From the NCBI GenBank assembly GCA_013339895.1, contig JABACO010000073.1, positions 62,001-126,000 on the forward strand: 64,000 nt of DNA, written 5' to 3'. The notes beneath the pieces were generated by a model, which saw nothing but the letters and a program-made list of their open reading frames with translations, ran no database searches and had not been told where the DNA came from. Position numbers and translations under genes: made by a program. This DNA comes from Ephydatia muelleri (lineage: Eukaryota; Porifera; Demospongiae; Spongillida; Spongillidae). Below are positions 41,588-52,559 of this stretch, piece by piece (the stretch's first letter is position 1; each line of letters starts with the position of its first letter).

Positions 41588-44476
41588 TCACTGATGTTGA
41601 TGAGCCCACCAGATCCATAAATGGCAGCAGAACTGGTTACACGACTTCATAGATGGTGGCATCAACAGTCTACAGCTGGCAATAGCTTGACTGAGAAGGA
41701 TGGCACCACGTTCTGGGATGGTCATCTTAATGGCACCAAGTTCCAAGGCTGCTGTTGATAACTGCATGAAGTAAAGCAACTCTGAAAGTCATTTGATATC
41801 ACACAGTACAGTCACATACACACCTTGCGCAGGGTTCCCTGTTGGTAAATACACTTCTCTGATTCCACATGTTTTCCCAGATATTCCGACACAACATCAG
41901 ATTTATACAGTTCCACAAGTTCAGCACCAAACCTTGTTTACAGAGTAATATGTGTATTTAAAACGTGCTTGTCTGAAATGCCCGAACAGATGTTCCGTAT
42001 ACTCTCTTCAACACCAAAGTTTGTGGCGATGTATTTGCTGGGAGAATGTTTGTTGGAAAAGATGTTCTTTGCACGAATGATTGAATTGAAGCTTTCACAC
42101 CTTTGTTTGAATAGAATATAATTATAATGCATGTCTAAAATTAGTGCTTACCGTTCAGTATTATAAGCTAAAGGTGGTCCAAATTGAAGCATACTCTCAC
42201 AAAGGTGCAACAGTAGGTGGACTTTCAACTTTCTTTTCAGGTTAGGAAAGTGAGCTAGAATAGCAGTAACACAGGAGCTACAATCTGACTCATATGAACC
42301 AACCATCTCTGGGTCAAATGGCCTACAATATGCAATTCTAAACACCTGTTGACACATGTAGTGCAAGAACACATGTAGCTATTACAAGTGTTACCTGCAC
42401 TGACCTTTAATAGCTTAAACCACACTTTTTTTTCACCATCATCCATACACGGTGATAAGTGAACTGCAAGTTTAGCAAGTCTCGCCCAACAAAAGAGTTG
42501 TAGTATCTCGTCATGTCCCTTGAAAAGTGCGCATCACAACCAAAAAAGGAAAAGGCAGATATGCCGTGCTCGCAATTCTTCCTTTTCATTAGTTGAAAGC
42601 TTCTTAATTTTATACCTGAACAGGTACTTATACAGTCCCAGTAGCAAAGCCTCAAATGGTGTACTCCTTAATATAGGTTAGAGAGACAAAGTTATATTAC
42701 CTATATGTAAGCTTACTGGTTTGCATCTACGCAGAGATCCAAAATGGGATTTGTAGCATCACTGACACCAAAACGTTTCTTCAGTTCATTTATTTGCCCT
42801 TTGGTTCTGGCAGCCATGATTGCTGATCTCTGCTGCACTGTTTCAGTCTTTGTATGTTTTTCATGTACATGGAGTCCAACAGTTACATCAACCTTTAATA
42901 AAAATGAAATAAGTATATTATGAACTGAAAAAGAATATACTTACATTACAAATTCGGCAGAATTTCCGCGTACTTGAGCCAAAATGACTACATACTTGTG
43001 CAGCTCTGGGATTATTGCACAGGAAACATATAACAGGGCTTACAATTAGAACATCAGACTGCAATGCAGCATCATAGGCAACTATTCCATCTTCCAGTAG
43101 GTTAAGTTCTTGCACAGGCGCAACTGCTAACTCCAGTATACAGATACTTTATTTGAAGTACAGATGAAATGGATGTTCTCAAGCTTGGCATTTTCCTTCT
43201 TTGGAAGTTCAGCTAGTAGAAAGCACCACGAATCAAACTTGTTTCACACCTTTGATTTGTTGCCACTTCTATCATCAGAATATATCATCAACAGAACCAT
43301 CACTACAGGCATATTTCCTAGCTCAATGGATCACTTCTTCAAAGGATGAGGTGTTGTAAAGGCCATATATTCCTATGCAATCATAACATATGCATGGTAG
43401 TCATCAGTACACATGCGTGCATATATTTTATTTTCTTCTTAAAATAACGTGTACAAATGTATCCAAAATGAACACAACAACATACACATTTCACACACAC
43501 ACACGAACACACAGAAATACTTACACCATCATTGAGTTGTGTTAACGAAGTGGTTCCGACGATTTGATCGGGTTTATACATGTGCTCAGCCAATGTTCCT
43601 GCTTGTGGTAGCACACACAGAATGGCATTCACTGGTACGCATTGCACTCCAGATATTATCCAGGACCCACATTGGTTTGGATATTGCTCAAGAGCCTGTA
43701 TACTTCGAAACATATGAAGCCGTGAACACGACCTGTGACTTTCTTCCCAGTTACCATAAACTCCACAAAATCTTTCCCAAACACATTGCCAACAGGTGAT
43801 ACACACATAGGTGCATGATATCTCTCATCATTCCTCCAACCTAATGCATGGAACACCTCCCTGATAAGATCAATCCAGTTAAGCATATCTTTACTGCAGT
43901 GGACATACCTTATACAACCCTTGGGCTTAACAGGGAAACTGGAGAGAATGTTCGCAATGTGTGGAGCAGCCAGGCACATCTTTAGAGTGTGATGAATCGA
44001 ATTTATGTATGCTCTTGGCAGTGCAATACTAGAAGGTCAATACAGAGTGTAATACAATACATTTTCGGTTATAATATACATACCCTTTGAGGTGGTAAAA
44101 ACCCTCGCCCTAAATGAAAGATAAACCCGTAGATAGGGATAACTCTACATTATACAATACCTACCATTGGACATGGACTGTGAACAATTAAATAAGCCAT
44201 GGCATCGATTCTGGATGAAAATGGTCTGAAATCTGGTTCTGCCGTGTGATGACTTGAACTTAAAACATCTAAGCACACAAATCATTTAGTAGGACTAAAA
44301 GCCTACATGTTATACACGGTACATAACATACCTGTCTCTAAATTGTCTTCAAAATCTGTTGATTCTATGTCAATTGATGAAGGGTGTCCTGAATCATTTG
44401 GTGGTGGTTCGTGGATGAAAAAGCTGGGACGTGGAGGAACCTGCACAGGTCCTTCCTCACTGACATGTGGAACCAC
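41588..44476 (-). pseudogene. Multi-exon transposase-like gene (NPR..H / FGPP..TE family), degenerate
   Basis: Minus-strand gene in about ten small exons with ~50-bp introns. Recognised pieces: 44476-44332 (VVPHVSEEGPVQVPPRPSFF); 44268-44165 (RIDAMAYLIVHSPCPM); mini-exon near 44110-44086 (GEGFYHLKG); 44030-43540 (YINSIHHTLK and, after shifts, CVPVNAILCVLPQAG); DDRSGNKSK (about 43275) then NKFDSWCFLLAELPKKENAK; 43110-42949 (LLEDGIVAYDAALQSDVLIV and LCNNPRAAQVCSHF with CRICN); 42894-42723 (HEKHTKTETVQQRS, ELKKRFGVSDATNPILDL); STPFEALLLGLYKYLF; 42360-42155 (LKVHLLLHLCESMLQFGPPL) and, after a 51-bp intron, 42104 on (CESFNSIIRAKNIFSNKHSP). These blocks in this order occur in a large family of transposase-like proteins of basidiomycetes, cnidarians and sponges. 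Frameshifts in at least three exons indicate decay. I cannot name the superfamily with confidence. Confidence 0.6.
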
Positions 44477-44479
44477 CTA

Positions 44480-46570
44480 CATGTACATGTATAACAAGTA
44501 CTGCAATGCACAGGTGGGAAAGCTATGCGAAAAGTATTGATTTGTTTTGAATGCAGGTGAGGGACTTGCATGGTTGAGACTTTCCCAGGGTGGGTGTTCC
44601 CAGACTTTAGGCTCAAGGCTATTTTAGGCATTTTGCTTGTACACTCACTTATAAGTATTAAAAGTACCACAGACGAATATACATACCAAACTTGCTGTAG
44701 CGGTACTCTGCTGAACACTTGTAGCATATCTTAAGTGGTGCGCGCTTTCCAGGTGCCTGTTGTACTTCGAAAGGTAGGGAAACTTAATTTTGCACGTTCG
44801 GCCATTTGGTCACTGAGAGTCCCAGAAATGGACTTTCCACGCCTACCAAGACGAAGTGGTCAAGAAGTCAGAATCGCATGTGATACTAAGCGCCGTAACA
44901 GTGACGATTGCTTTTTCGACCGAATCAAACTAAATTATCACAACCGATTCATTTTGAAGCTGTTACGGTAGTACTTCATTTTGGGCGTGGTCTAGGTCGA
45001 GCGAATCACATACGACCCATAAAAATGAATGCCTAACGCTTCAATTACGCCTGCGATATCGCCCACGAATCACTGGCGAATTCATTACTCACGTGATTCG
45101 TTGGTGAAAAAGCTGGCTGTGTAATAGGAACACCAAATAAATTCCGTGCAGGTTGGAGTATTTATACTGCAAGCTGTACAAATAACTTCATTGAGCAATA
45201 ATAAACCTCTGCAATAAACTTCATACCAATTCCTTTATAGAACTTGCTACCGCATGAGTACTTCTCTTTCTAGGTGTCTATATGACCTTAAAGGATAACG
45301 TGCAGGTGAATTCCGAAGATATTGGTGCTATTGCCGTTCTTCTAAACCGTTCGTAGCTCGAGTTATACCTTCCTAAGGAAGAAGAAGAAGAAGACGACGA
45401 CGACGACCAAGAATTATTTTAGGACTGGGCACGAGGAACAGGAATTTGTTTGTTGCACACCGTTTTATGACACGGAACAAACGTGGAACTGTAGATCTTT
45501 GAGTTCTCGTTCCATCGCGACAAAGAGATACGCGATCCGTTTCTCCCTTGTCCCTCCAGACGCGAGTGAAGTTTTTTTTAATGATATTCATCAATCCTTA
45601 TATTAAACCTGCTGCAGCAGGTCACGGGTGTTTCACAGCGGACATTTAGATGTCCAATTGCACATTTACGTAAAAATGATTTTGGTAGCTCATTAACGGG
45701 CTAACATTTTCAAGGCCTGTTTCCGCTACAACCCAGTTTCGCTACGCCTCTCTATTGATAATTCCAAGCATAGTATCACAGGGAAAAAGTTGAAAATACA
45801 ATGGTTATTTTACCATGTTTTACCATTCTCTACAACATAGAACAACCATGGTTTTTTCAAATACATCGTTGCTGCTATACGTTGTTGTAAAAATTACAAC
45901 AAATTACAACATTCGAGTGATGTACCACGACAAAACGTTGTAAGCTATTGCATTTGGGCAAACTAACGTAGTGAAAACATTGCGTAATTCCAAATACAAG
46001 GGTTTACAATGGTTCCAAATTATTGATCACGTGACTCCTTACTTAAAGAAATCTGCTTTTTGCGACGTAACACGTGATGGTTGGTCTTTGTGTGAGCTCC
46101 TCGGGAGGACGGAAAGTTGAGTATCTCTTGTCTTTTGAACAACATGCTACTCAGCTTGTGCGTTAATCTTTCATTCTCGCATCAATCGTAAATGGGGTTT
46201 GGGAGGAGCGGTGTTTGAAGAAGTGCGTGCGTGTACTCAGTATGCTGGGCGGCGTTAGATAAGTGCGATTGTGTGTGCATGTGCATTTCTATTCTAGACC
46301 ACTTTCATCTTGTTTAGTGCGCACCGCTTTCGGTATTTACTTATATAGGTGCGTGACGGCATGTGTTGGCCTACAAGTGTGCATTCGAATACATTCTTGT
46401 CTTGCTTCCCTTCATGCCCTCAGTAAGTGCGCAACAGTGCTGGCCTTCTACTAATGTGAATCAATGCCAATGCACCTGTGTATGTGACGGTGGTCCGACA
46501 TAGGGTGAGTCAACTGTTCACTCTTCTATGTGTTTACATGTACAGTATTGTAATCAGAACATTCCCTGGT
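44480..46570. other. Intergenic with one copy of a dispersed repeat
   Basis: 44690-44770 on minus reads APLKICYKCSAEYRYSK, a possible Cys-pair N-terminal exon of the gene to the left. 45200-45620 is a repeat also present, inverted, at 58378-58800. 45780-46020 is rich in TTGTA/ACAAC words similar to those at 61380-61560. 46200-46500 has no recognised gene. Confidence 0.5.
45200..45620 (-). repeat. Dispersed ~420-bp repeat, copy 1
   Basis: Its reverse complement is at 58378-58800 with roughly 85-90% similarity by eye. Landmarks: GAACTTGCTACCGCATGAGT, AAGATATTGGTGCTATTGCC, CCTTCCTAAGGAAGAAGAAG, GAACGAGAACTCAAAGATCT (in complement) and the terminal AACCTGCTGCAGCAGGT palindromic motif. No coding function seen. 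Confidence 0.85.
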
Positions 46571-46574
46571 ATAG

Positions 46575-47951
46575 GTGTGTATTGTATGTCAGCTAGTGTT
46601 GCCCTTCTGACAGAGCTGTCTCTGTGATGGGCAGGGAGTGTGATCTTGTTGTGACACTTTGGGTGTCTTTCCTCTTGTGCCTGTGTAGCATTCTGTATGT
46701 GTATGTGGTGATTAATTAGAATATCAAGCCAACCGTATGTCGGCTAGTGTTGCCCTTCTGACAGAGCTGTCTCTGTGATGGGCAGGGAGTGTGATCTTGT
46801 TGTGACACTTTGGGTGTCTTTCCTCTTGTGCCTGTGTAGCGTTCTGTATGTGTATGTGGTGATTAATTAGAATATCAAGCCAACCGTATGTCGGCTAGTG
46901 TTGCCCTTCTGACAGAGCTGTCTCTGTGATGGGCAGGGAGTGTGATTTTGTTGTGACACTTTGGGTGTCTTTCCTCTTGTGCCTGTGTAGCATTCTGTAT
47001 GTGTATGTGGTGATTAATTAGAATATCAAGCCAACCGTATGTCGGCTAGTGTTGCCCTTCTGACAGAGCTGTCTCTGTGATGGGCAGGGAGTGTGATCTT
47101 GTTGTGACACTTTGGGTGTCTTTCCTCTTGTGCCTGTGTAGCGTTCTGTATGTGTATGTGGTGATTGATTAGAATATCAAGCCAACCGTATGTCGGCTAG
47201 TGTTGCCCTTCTGACAGAGCTGTCTCTGTGATGGGCAGGGAGTGTGATCTTGTTGTGACACTTTGGGTGTCTTTCCTCTTGTGCCTGTGTAGCGTTCTGT
47301 ATGTGTATGTGGTGATTAATTAGAATATCAAGCCAACCGTATGTCGGCTAGTGTTGCCCTTCTGACAGAGCTGTCTCTGTGATGGGCAGGGAGTGTGATC
47401 TTGTTGTGACACTTTGGGTGTCTTTCCTCTTGTGCCTGTGTAGCGTTCTGTATGTGTATGTGGTGATTAATTAGAATATCAAGCCAACCGTATGTCGGCT
47501 AGTGTTGCCCTTCTGACGGAGCTGTCTCTGTGATGGGCAGGGAGTGTGATCCTGTTGTGACACTTTGGGTGTCTTTCCTCTTGTGCCTGTGTAGCGTTCT
47601 GTATGTGTATGTGGTGATTAATTAGAATATCAAGCCAACCGTATGTCGGCTAGTGTTGCCCTTCTGACGGAGCTGTCTCTGTGATGGGCAGGGAGTGTGA
47701 TCCTGTTGTGACACTTTGGGTGTCTTTCCTCTTGTGCCTGTGTAGCGTTCTGTATGTGTATGTGGTGATTAATTAGAATATCAAGCCAACCGTATGTCGG
47801 CTAGTGTTGCCCTTCTGACGGAGCTGTCTCTGTGATGGGCAGGGAGTGTGATCCTGTTGTGACACTTTGGGTGTCTTTCCTCTTGTGCCTGTGTAGCGTT
47901 CTGTATGTGTATGTGGTGATTAATTAGAATATTAAGCCAACCGTATGTCGG
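46575..47951. repeat. 151-bp satellite, left block
   Basis: About nine tandem units of 151 bp starting AACCGTATGTCGGCTAGTGT (46731, 46882, 47033 and so on). Units are more than 97% alike; changes such as GACAGAG/GACGGAG and GATCTTG/GATCCTG are shared by neighbouring units. The first unit (46575) is diverged. Interrupted at 47951 by the LTR element and resumed at 52783. Confidence 0.95.
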
Positions 47952-48174
47952 TGTCACGGCTCCCTATCGCTACGCAGAACGTTCACTCCTGCAACCACCA
48001 GAATATTGATGAACCGAGCTTATTTCACTTATTAACGTAATATGCCCCTTTATATACACAGGGGTAAACAACACGAGTCAAGTTCAATGCATGAATGAGT
48101 TCAATGGCCCTATACAACACTTGAATACGTTCTTAGTCGACAGTTCATGAGCTCAGTGGACTTCAGCCTCCACA
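47952..48174 (-). repeat. 3' LTR (in element orientation)
   Basis: Plus-strand reading starts TGTCACGGCTCCCTATCGCT and ends CCTCCACA; 223 bp; TG...CA ends. No difference from 52560-52782 noticed. Confidence 0.95.
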
Positions 48175-48191
48175 CTCCATTATCCTTCCCC
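48175..48191 (-). other. Polypurine tract
   Basis: On the minus strand GGGGAAGGATAATGGAG immediately precedes the 3' LTR. Overlaps the last codons of the pol frame, which stops at 48180. Confidence 0.8.
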
Positions 48192-51035
48192 GGCAACGAA
48201 TTCCTTCGTTGCTCTTGAAAGCGCATCAGCATTTAGATTCGCCGTCCCTGCTCTATGCTCGACTCTATACTCATACGGCTGCAATGCCAAACTCCACCTG
48301 CATAGCTTTGGATTTCCTTCTTTCAGACGCTCCAACCACTCGAGCGAACGATGGTCCGTCTGAATAACAAACTTGCGTCCCAGTAAATAGACCTTGAAAG
48401 CCGCCACTGCCAACCGTATAGCCAAACATTCTTTCTCAACGGTTGAGTAGCGTTCCTCCCTCGGCAGCAACTTCCTGCTGTAGTAGCCAATAGGGTGTTC
48501 TTCACCATCATCACAGAGTTGGCTCAAGACTGCTCCAACACCTCTGTCAGATGCGTCCGTCTGCAACACAAATGTTTTGTTGAAGTCAGGGCTTCTCAAT
48601 ACTGGTCCAGAACACAGGCATTGTTTCAATGTCTCGAATGCCTCGTTACACTGTGGTGTCCATTTGACTGTGTTAGGAGCTGATTTCCTAGTCAGGTCTG
48701 TCAGAGGGGCTGCTCGGCTGGAGTAGTCTGGAATAAACCTTCTGTAGTACCCAGTGAGGCCTAGAAACCCTCGCACCTGACGCTTCGTTTCCGGCAGTGG
48801 AAACGTCTTCACAGCTTGCAGTTTACTCAACTCTGGCTCCACACTTCCATTACCAACCGTGTGTCCAAGGTACACACATTTGCTCGTACCAAATTGACAT
48901 TTCCCAACCTTTACTGTAAGTCCAGCCTCCTTGATGCGATTCAGCACTCTTCTCAACTGTGACAAATGATCTTGCCATGAATTGCTGAACACCACCAGAT
49001 CATCCAGGTAGGCAGAAGCAAAACCTTCACAGCCCTTAATCAGATTGTCCATCAACCTTTGAAATGACGAAGGTGCTCCGCTTAACCCAAACGGTAGCAT
49101 CTTGAACTGGAACTGGCCATAAGGTGTGGTGAATGCTGTTTTATGTCGATCCTTCTCTGCAACCGGCAGCTGCCAATAACCACGAGTCAGATCTAAGGTA
49201 CTGATAAACCTTGCATTTCCAAGACCATCAATGAGATCGTCAATGCGTGGCATGGGGTAGGCATCTATGTGGGATACTGCATTAAGCCGACGGTAATCCA
49301 CACACATCCTCAGTGAACCGTCTTTCTTTTTCACCATTACAATAGGCGATGCCCACTCACTGCTTGTAGTTTCAATGATGTCGTTTTCCAGCATATCCTC
49401 CAATTCTTTCTTCACCAGCTCCTTGTATGCGTGAGGTAATCGGTATGGGGGTCTCCTCACTGGTAGTGTCTGATCAGTGACTATACTATGCTCCGCCATG
49501 TTTGTACGTCCTGGCTTATCACTGAAGACACTGCTGAAGTTGTTTAGTAAGGCCTGCAGTTCCTTCATCTGCTCTCTGGTTAATTCTTCTCCAAAATTAG
49601 CCACTCCCTTGCTCTCCTCATTCCACACTGGAATGTCTTCCTCCAGCTCATCAGCATAATGATTATCTTCCACTTCTTCCACTACAGCTCGTACCTGGTA
49701 ACCCTTCAGCATATTAACATGGAACACACGTTGACGCTTCCTCCGGTCATGCATGTCTAGCAGATAGTTCAACTTCCCCATTCTGGTCACTATTTGGTAT
49801 GGCCCCTGCCATTGAGCTAGTAATTTGTTAGTGGAGGTAGGTAATAGCACTAAAACCAAATCTCCAGGCTTGAACTCCCGCATCCTAGCCTTGGCATCAT
49901 ACCACCTCTTTTGCCTATCCTGCTGTTTTGTTAGGTTCTCATGCACACAGTCCACCATTTGTTTGAGCTTCTCCCTTGTGGACAGGACATAACTGACTAC
50001 ACTCTCGTCTTGGCTTTCATTTCCCTCCCAGGTCTCTCTCAAAATATCAAGGGGCCCCCGCACATCCCTACCATACAGGAGCTCAAAGGGGGAAAACCCT
50101 GTCGACGCCTGGGGTACCTCTCTATACGCAAATAGTAGATATGGGATTAACTTATCCCAATCCTTCCCATCTATTGCTGTGGCCTTACGTAGCATGCTCT
50201 TGAGCGTTTGGTTAAATCGCTCCACCAGGCCATCTGTCTGAGGGTGATAAGGACTTGTCCTAATCGGTTTCACATGCAGTAAACGATACAACTCAACTAG
50301 GAGTTGCGACATAAAGTTACTGCCCTGGTCCGTAAGGATCTCCCTTGGAATTCCCACCCTAGCAAACAGTTCTACCAGTTTCTCAGCCACATGCTCGGCA
50401 TCAATGCTTTTTAACGGGATTGCCTCTGGGTAACGCGTGGCATAATCGCAAACCACGAGCACATATCGATTACCCGCCCGACTCGTAAGCAATGGCCCTA
50501 CAATATCCATGGCCACCCTGCTGAATGGTTCGCTGATTACTGGTAATGGCATCAAAGGGGCCTTCCCCACTCCCTTATGTGATGCTTTTTGACATACTGC
50601 ACAGGTTCTACAGAACTCATCCACATCCCCGAACACGTTAGGCCAATAAAACCTGCGTAACACACGCCGCCGTGTTTTCTCCTTACCTAAGTGTCCTGCA
50701 AGGGGTATCTCGTGAGCTAGTTCCAACACAGTCCTTCGCAACTGCTTGGGTAGAACCAACTGCTCGATCTCAAATTCTTTCCGACCATAGGGCGCCCATC
50801 TACGACTTAGGAGCCTGTCCTTCATGAAGTATTCGGAATCCTCACCCTTCCGGGCTTCATCTGCGACCATCTGTCTGATGTTAGCCAGGGTGGAATCGTT
50901 TTCCTGCAACCGTTGCAGTTCGTCCGCCGAAATATCCAAAATACCCTTCGATTTGGGCTCAACAGGGTCTTCCCGTTTTGGAACTTCGGAACTCAACGTA
51001 GGAGAACCATTGCTACTCTCCTCAATCGAGCGCGG
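48180..51035 (-). CDS. pol: Pol: integrase, reverse transcriptase, RNase H
   Basis: Continuous frame with no internal stop. Numbering from the TTG codon at 50996 (no ATG; the frame is open back to the gag stop): integrase zinc finger H95/H102 with C132/C135; DDE core D164 (MDIVGPL), D223 (TDQGSNF) and E259 (GLVERFN), i.e. 35 residues between the last two; GPY/F-like module at 395-403 (QWQGPYQIV); reverse transcriptase from about 510 with LPFGLSGAP (634) and the YLDD box at 663-666; RNase H with TDASDRGVGAV (D814), E855, TDH (D881) and NADALSR (D924). Every catalytic residue I could check is present. It makes cDNA from the element RNA and integrates it. In frame with gag, so it is probably expressed by reading through the single TGA at 51036. 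Confidence 0.95.
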   Translation of the reverse strand, partial: PRSIEESSNGSPTLSSEVPKREDPVEPKSKGILDISADELQRLQENDSTLANIRQMVADEARKGEDSEYFMKDRLLSRRWAPYGRKEFEIEQLVLPKQLRRTVLELAHEIPLAGHLGKEKTRRRVLRRFYWPNVFGDVDEFCRTCAVCQKASHKGVGKAPLMPLPVISEPFSRVAMDIVGPLLTSRAGNRYVLVVCDYATRYPEAIPLKSIDAEHVAEKLVELFARVGIPREILTDQGSNFMSQLLVELYRLLHVKPIRTSPYHPQTDGLVERFNQTLKSMLRKATAIDGKDWDKLIPYLLFAYREVPQASTGFSPFELLYGRDVRGPLDILRETWEGNESQDESVVSYVLSTREKLKQMVDCVHENLTKQQDRQKRWYDAKARMREFKPGDLVLVLLPTSTNKLLAQWQGPYQIVTRMGKLNYLLDMHDRRKRQRVFHVNMLKGYQVRAVVEEVEDNHYADELEEDIPVWNEESKGVANFGEELTREQMKELQALLNNFSSVFSDKPGRTNMAEHSIVTDQTLPVRRPPYRLPHAYKELVKKELEDMLENDIIETTSSEWASPIVMVKKKDGSLRMCVDYRRLNAVSHIDAYPMPRIDDLIDGLGNARFISTLDLTRGYWQLPVAEKDRHKTAFTTPYGQFQFKMLPFGLSGAPSSFQRLMDNLIKGCEGFASAYLDDLVVFSNSWQDHLSQLRRVLNRIKEAGLTVKVGKCQFGTSKCVYLGHTVGNGSVEPELSKLQAVKTFPLPETKRQVRGFLGLTGYYRRFIPDYSSRAAPLTDLTRKSAPNTVKWTPQCNEAFETLKQCLCSGPVLRSPDFNKTFVLQTDASDRGVGAVLSQLCDDGEEHPIGYYSRKLLPREERYSTVEKECLAIRLAVAAFKVYLLGRKFVIQTDHRSLEWLERLKEGNPKLCRWSLALQPYEYRVEHRAGTANLNADALSRATKEFVAGEG

Positions 51036-52493
51036 TCATGCTCCCGCTGCTCGCTCCTTCTCCTTTCTGAGAATCTCTTCCTCTAGCTGCTGCCGTGCCC
51101 TCGCCCTCGTCATCACGATCAGGACGTCTTGAGGACACGTCTCCTCGGGTTGTCGACCCAGCAACTGGAACAATTCAGGGACGTCTGTCCCTAACAGCAC
51201 CGGAACCGTTGGGTTCTCCGCCACCGCTGCTTCCACGATGAGCTTCAGATCCTTCACACCTATTTCCACTTTGGCCAAAGGATAGAAATTAATATCACCG
51301 TGCGCACAACGTACCGATACTCCTTTGCCCTCTAAGTAGTTCTCCAGAGGAACCAACTGATTGGAGACCATTGTCCTGGAGCATCCGGTATCCAGAAGGA
51401 TCTTGGTTTTCTTTCCCTCCACCGTACCTGGTAGACAAATACCGTTCTGTCTTGCTCCGGATCCCTTACTCCGTTTCTCGGCTTCCTCTCGCCAAAGTAG
51501 TGCCCTTCGCTCTGGACAGTTGCGAGAAATGTGACCCACTTTCCTACACTGGAAGCATCTTTGTCCCTCGCTTTCTTCCTCCCTTGGCTTCTTCCGACAT
51601 ACGCTTTCATTATGTCCTGTACGTCCGCAATACGTACAACTGCTCGTCTTCCTTCCTGCACCATCCGTCTTGGGTGTTTTGGCTCCTGCCTCGGCTACTG
51701 GCGGTTCCTTCCGTCGGATTTGCTCGTACTCATCGACTAACTCTCCGGCTTCCACACAGGTCTTCGGCTTCTTTTCATGTACCCATAGCCGCTTTTCTAA
51801 GGGTAGAGTGTTCAGGAACTGCTCCAATCCGATCACTTGCTGGATCTCCCGTGCCGTCTGGTGTTCCTTCATCCACTTCCCTAACAGATCCATCAACCTG
51901 GTAGCCGTCTCCCTGTTCGTCTCGCCTTCCCTTCGTACCAAGCCTCGGAACCTCACTCGGTATGCGTCCTCGTTGATTCCGTAACGCGCCAAGATCGCCG
52001 CCTTAATTGCTTCATAGTCATCTGAGCTGGTAGTAGGAAGAGCCGCAAATGCCAGTTGCGCCTTCCCCGTCAACTGAGGAGCAAGGAAATGTGCCCAGCG
52101 ATTCTCATCAATGCCGTGAGCCGTCAATATACGCTCGAATGTGACGAGATACGCTTCCACGTCGTCTTCCGCTCCAAGTGGTACCAATTTCACGCTCAAA
52201 TTTGCGGGTTTTGCAGAATCTTCCTTCCGCGTCTCTGCTAATTTGGCAATTAAGTCGAGGTACGCTCTGGTTTCCTCATCGTGCCGTCTGCGATCTTTTC
52301 CATGTTGCACCTGCTCTTCTTCACGCCATTTCCTTTGCTCATCGAACTCCCGTTCCCGCTGGACTCGATCTGCCGCCAACTGCTGGAGCAACCTCTGTAC
52401 TTCCTCCATTGCACCGCCGGATGTTGCAGTTCTTGTAACGATAGGTGTCTCGCTTTCGATATCTCGGTATACCCTACCCGATCGCAATGTCAT
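51036..52493 (-). CDS. gag: Gag-protease
   Basis: 485 codons from ATG 52493 (MTLRSGRVYRD). A charged coiled-coil-like N-terminus (30-95), capsid-like region (about 98-255) whose C-terminal part (QQVIGLEQFLNTLP, KPKTCVEAGELVDEYEQIRR) is the SCAN-like segment, two CCHC zinc knuckles (C286-C289-H294-C299 and C313-C316-H321-C326), and a retropepsin with ILLDTGCSRT (Asp368) and PVLLGTDVPEL. It ends REKERAAGA with TGA at 51038-51036. Capsid packages element RNA; protease matures the polyprotein. Length and order are normal for a Gmr1-like element. Confidence 0.92.
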   Translation of the reverse strand: MTLRSGRVYRDIESETPIVTRTATSGGAMEEVQRLLQQLAADRVQREREFDEQRKWREEEQVQHGKDRRRHDEETRAYLDLIAKLAETRKEDSAKPANLSVKLVPLGAEDDVEAYLVTFERILTAHGIDENRWAHFLAPQLTGKAQLAFAALPTTSSDDYEAIKAAILARYGINEDAYRVRFRGLVRREGETNRETATRLMDLLGKWMKEHQTAREIQQVIGLEQFLNTLPLEKRLWVHEKKPKTCVEAGELVDEYEQIRRKEPPVAEAGAKTPKTDGAGRKTSSCTYCGRTGHNESVCRKKPREEESEGQRCFQCRKVGHISRNCPERRALLWREEAEKRSKGSGARQNGICLPGTVEGKKTKILLDTGCSRTMVSNQLVPLENYLEGKGVSVRCAHGDINFYPLAKVEIGVKDLKLIVEAAVAENPTVPVLLGTDVPELFQLLGRQPEETCPQDVLIVMTRARARQQLEEEILRKEKERAAGA

Positions 52494-52539
52494 GCGACGA
52501 TTAACCGTGCGGACTTGCTAGACAACTTCTAGCGATCAA

Positions 52540-52557
52540 ATCCCACCGCTGCCACCA
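52540..52557 (-). other. Primer binding site, tRNA-Leu
   Basis: Minus strand TGGTGGCAGCGGTGGGAT, two bases inside the 5' LTR. It is complementary to the 3' end of eukaryotic tRNA-Leu (UAG/AAG type), which ends ATCCCACCGCTGCCACCA; the match is 18 of 18 as I remember that tRNA. Confidence 0.8.
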
Positions 52558-52559
52558 TA

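Noticed and set aside
51371..52521. Several plus-strand frames of 60-177 codons over the gag region
   Set aside because: Antisense shadows of the gag-protease frame, which has zinc knuckles and a protease motif on minus.
52540..52557. tRNA-Leu gene fragment
   Set aside because: Only the 18 bases complementary to the tRNA 3' end are present next to the LTR; it is the primer binding site.
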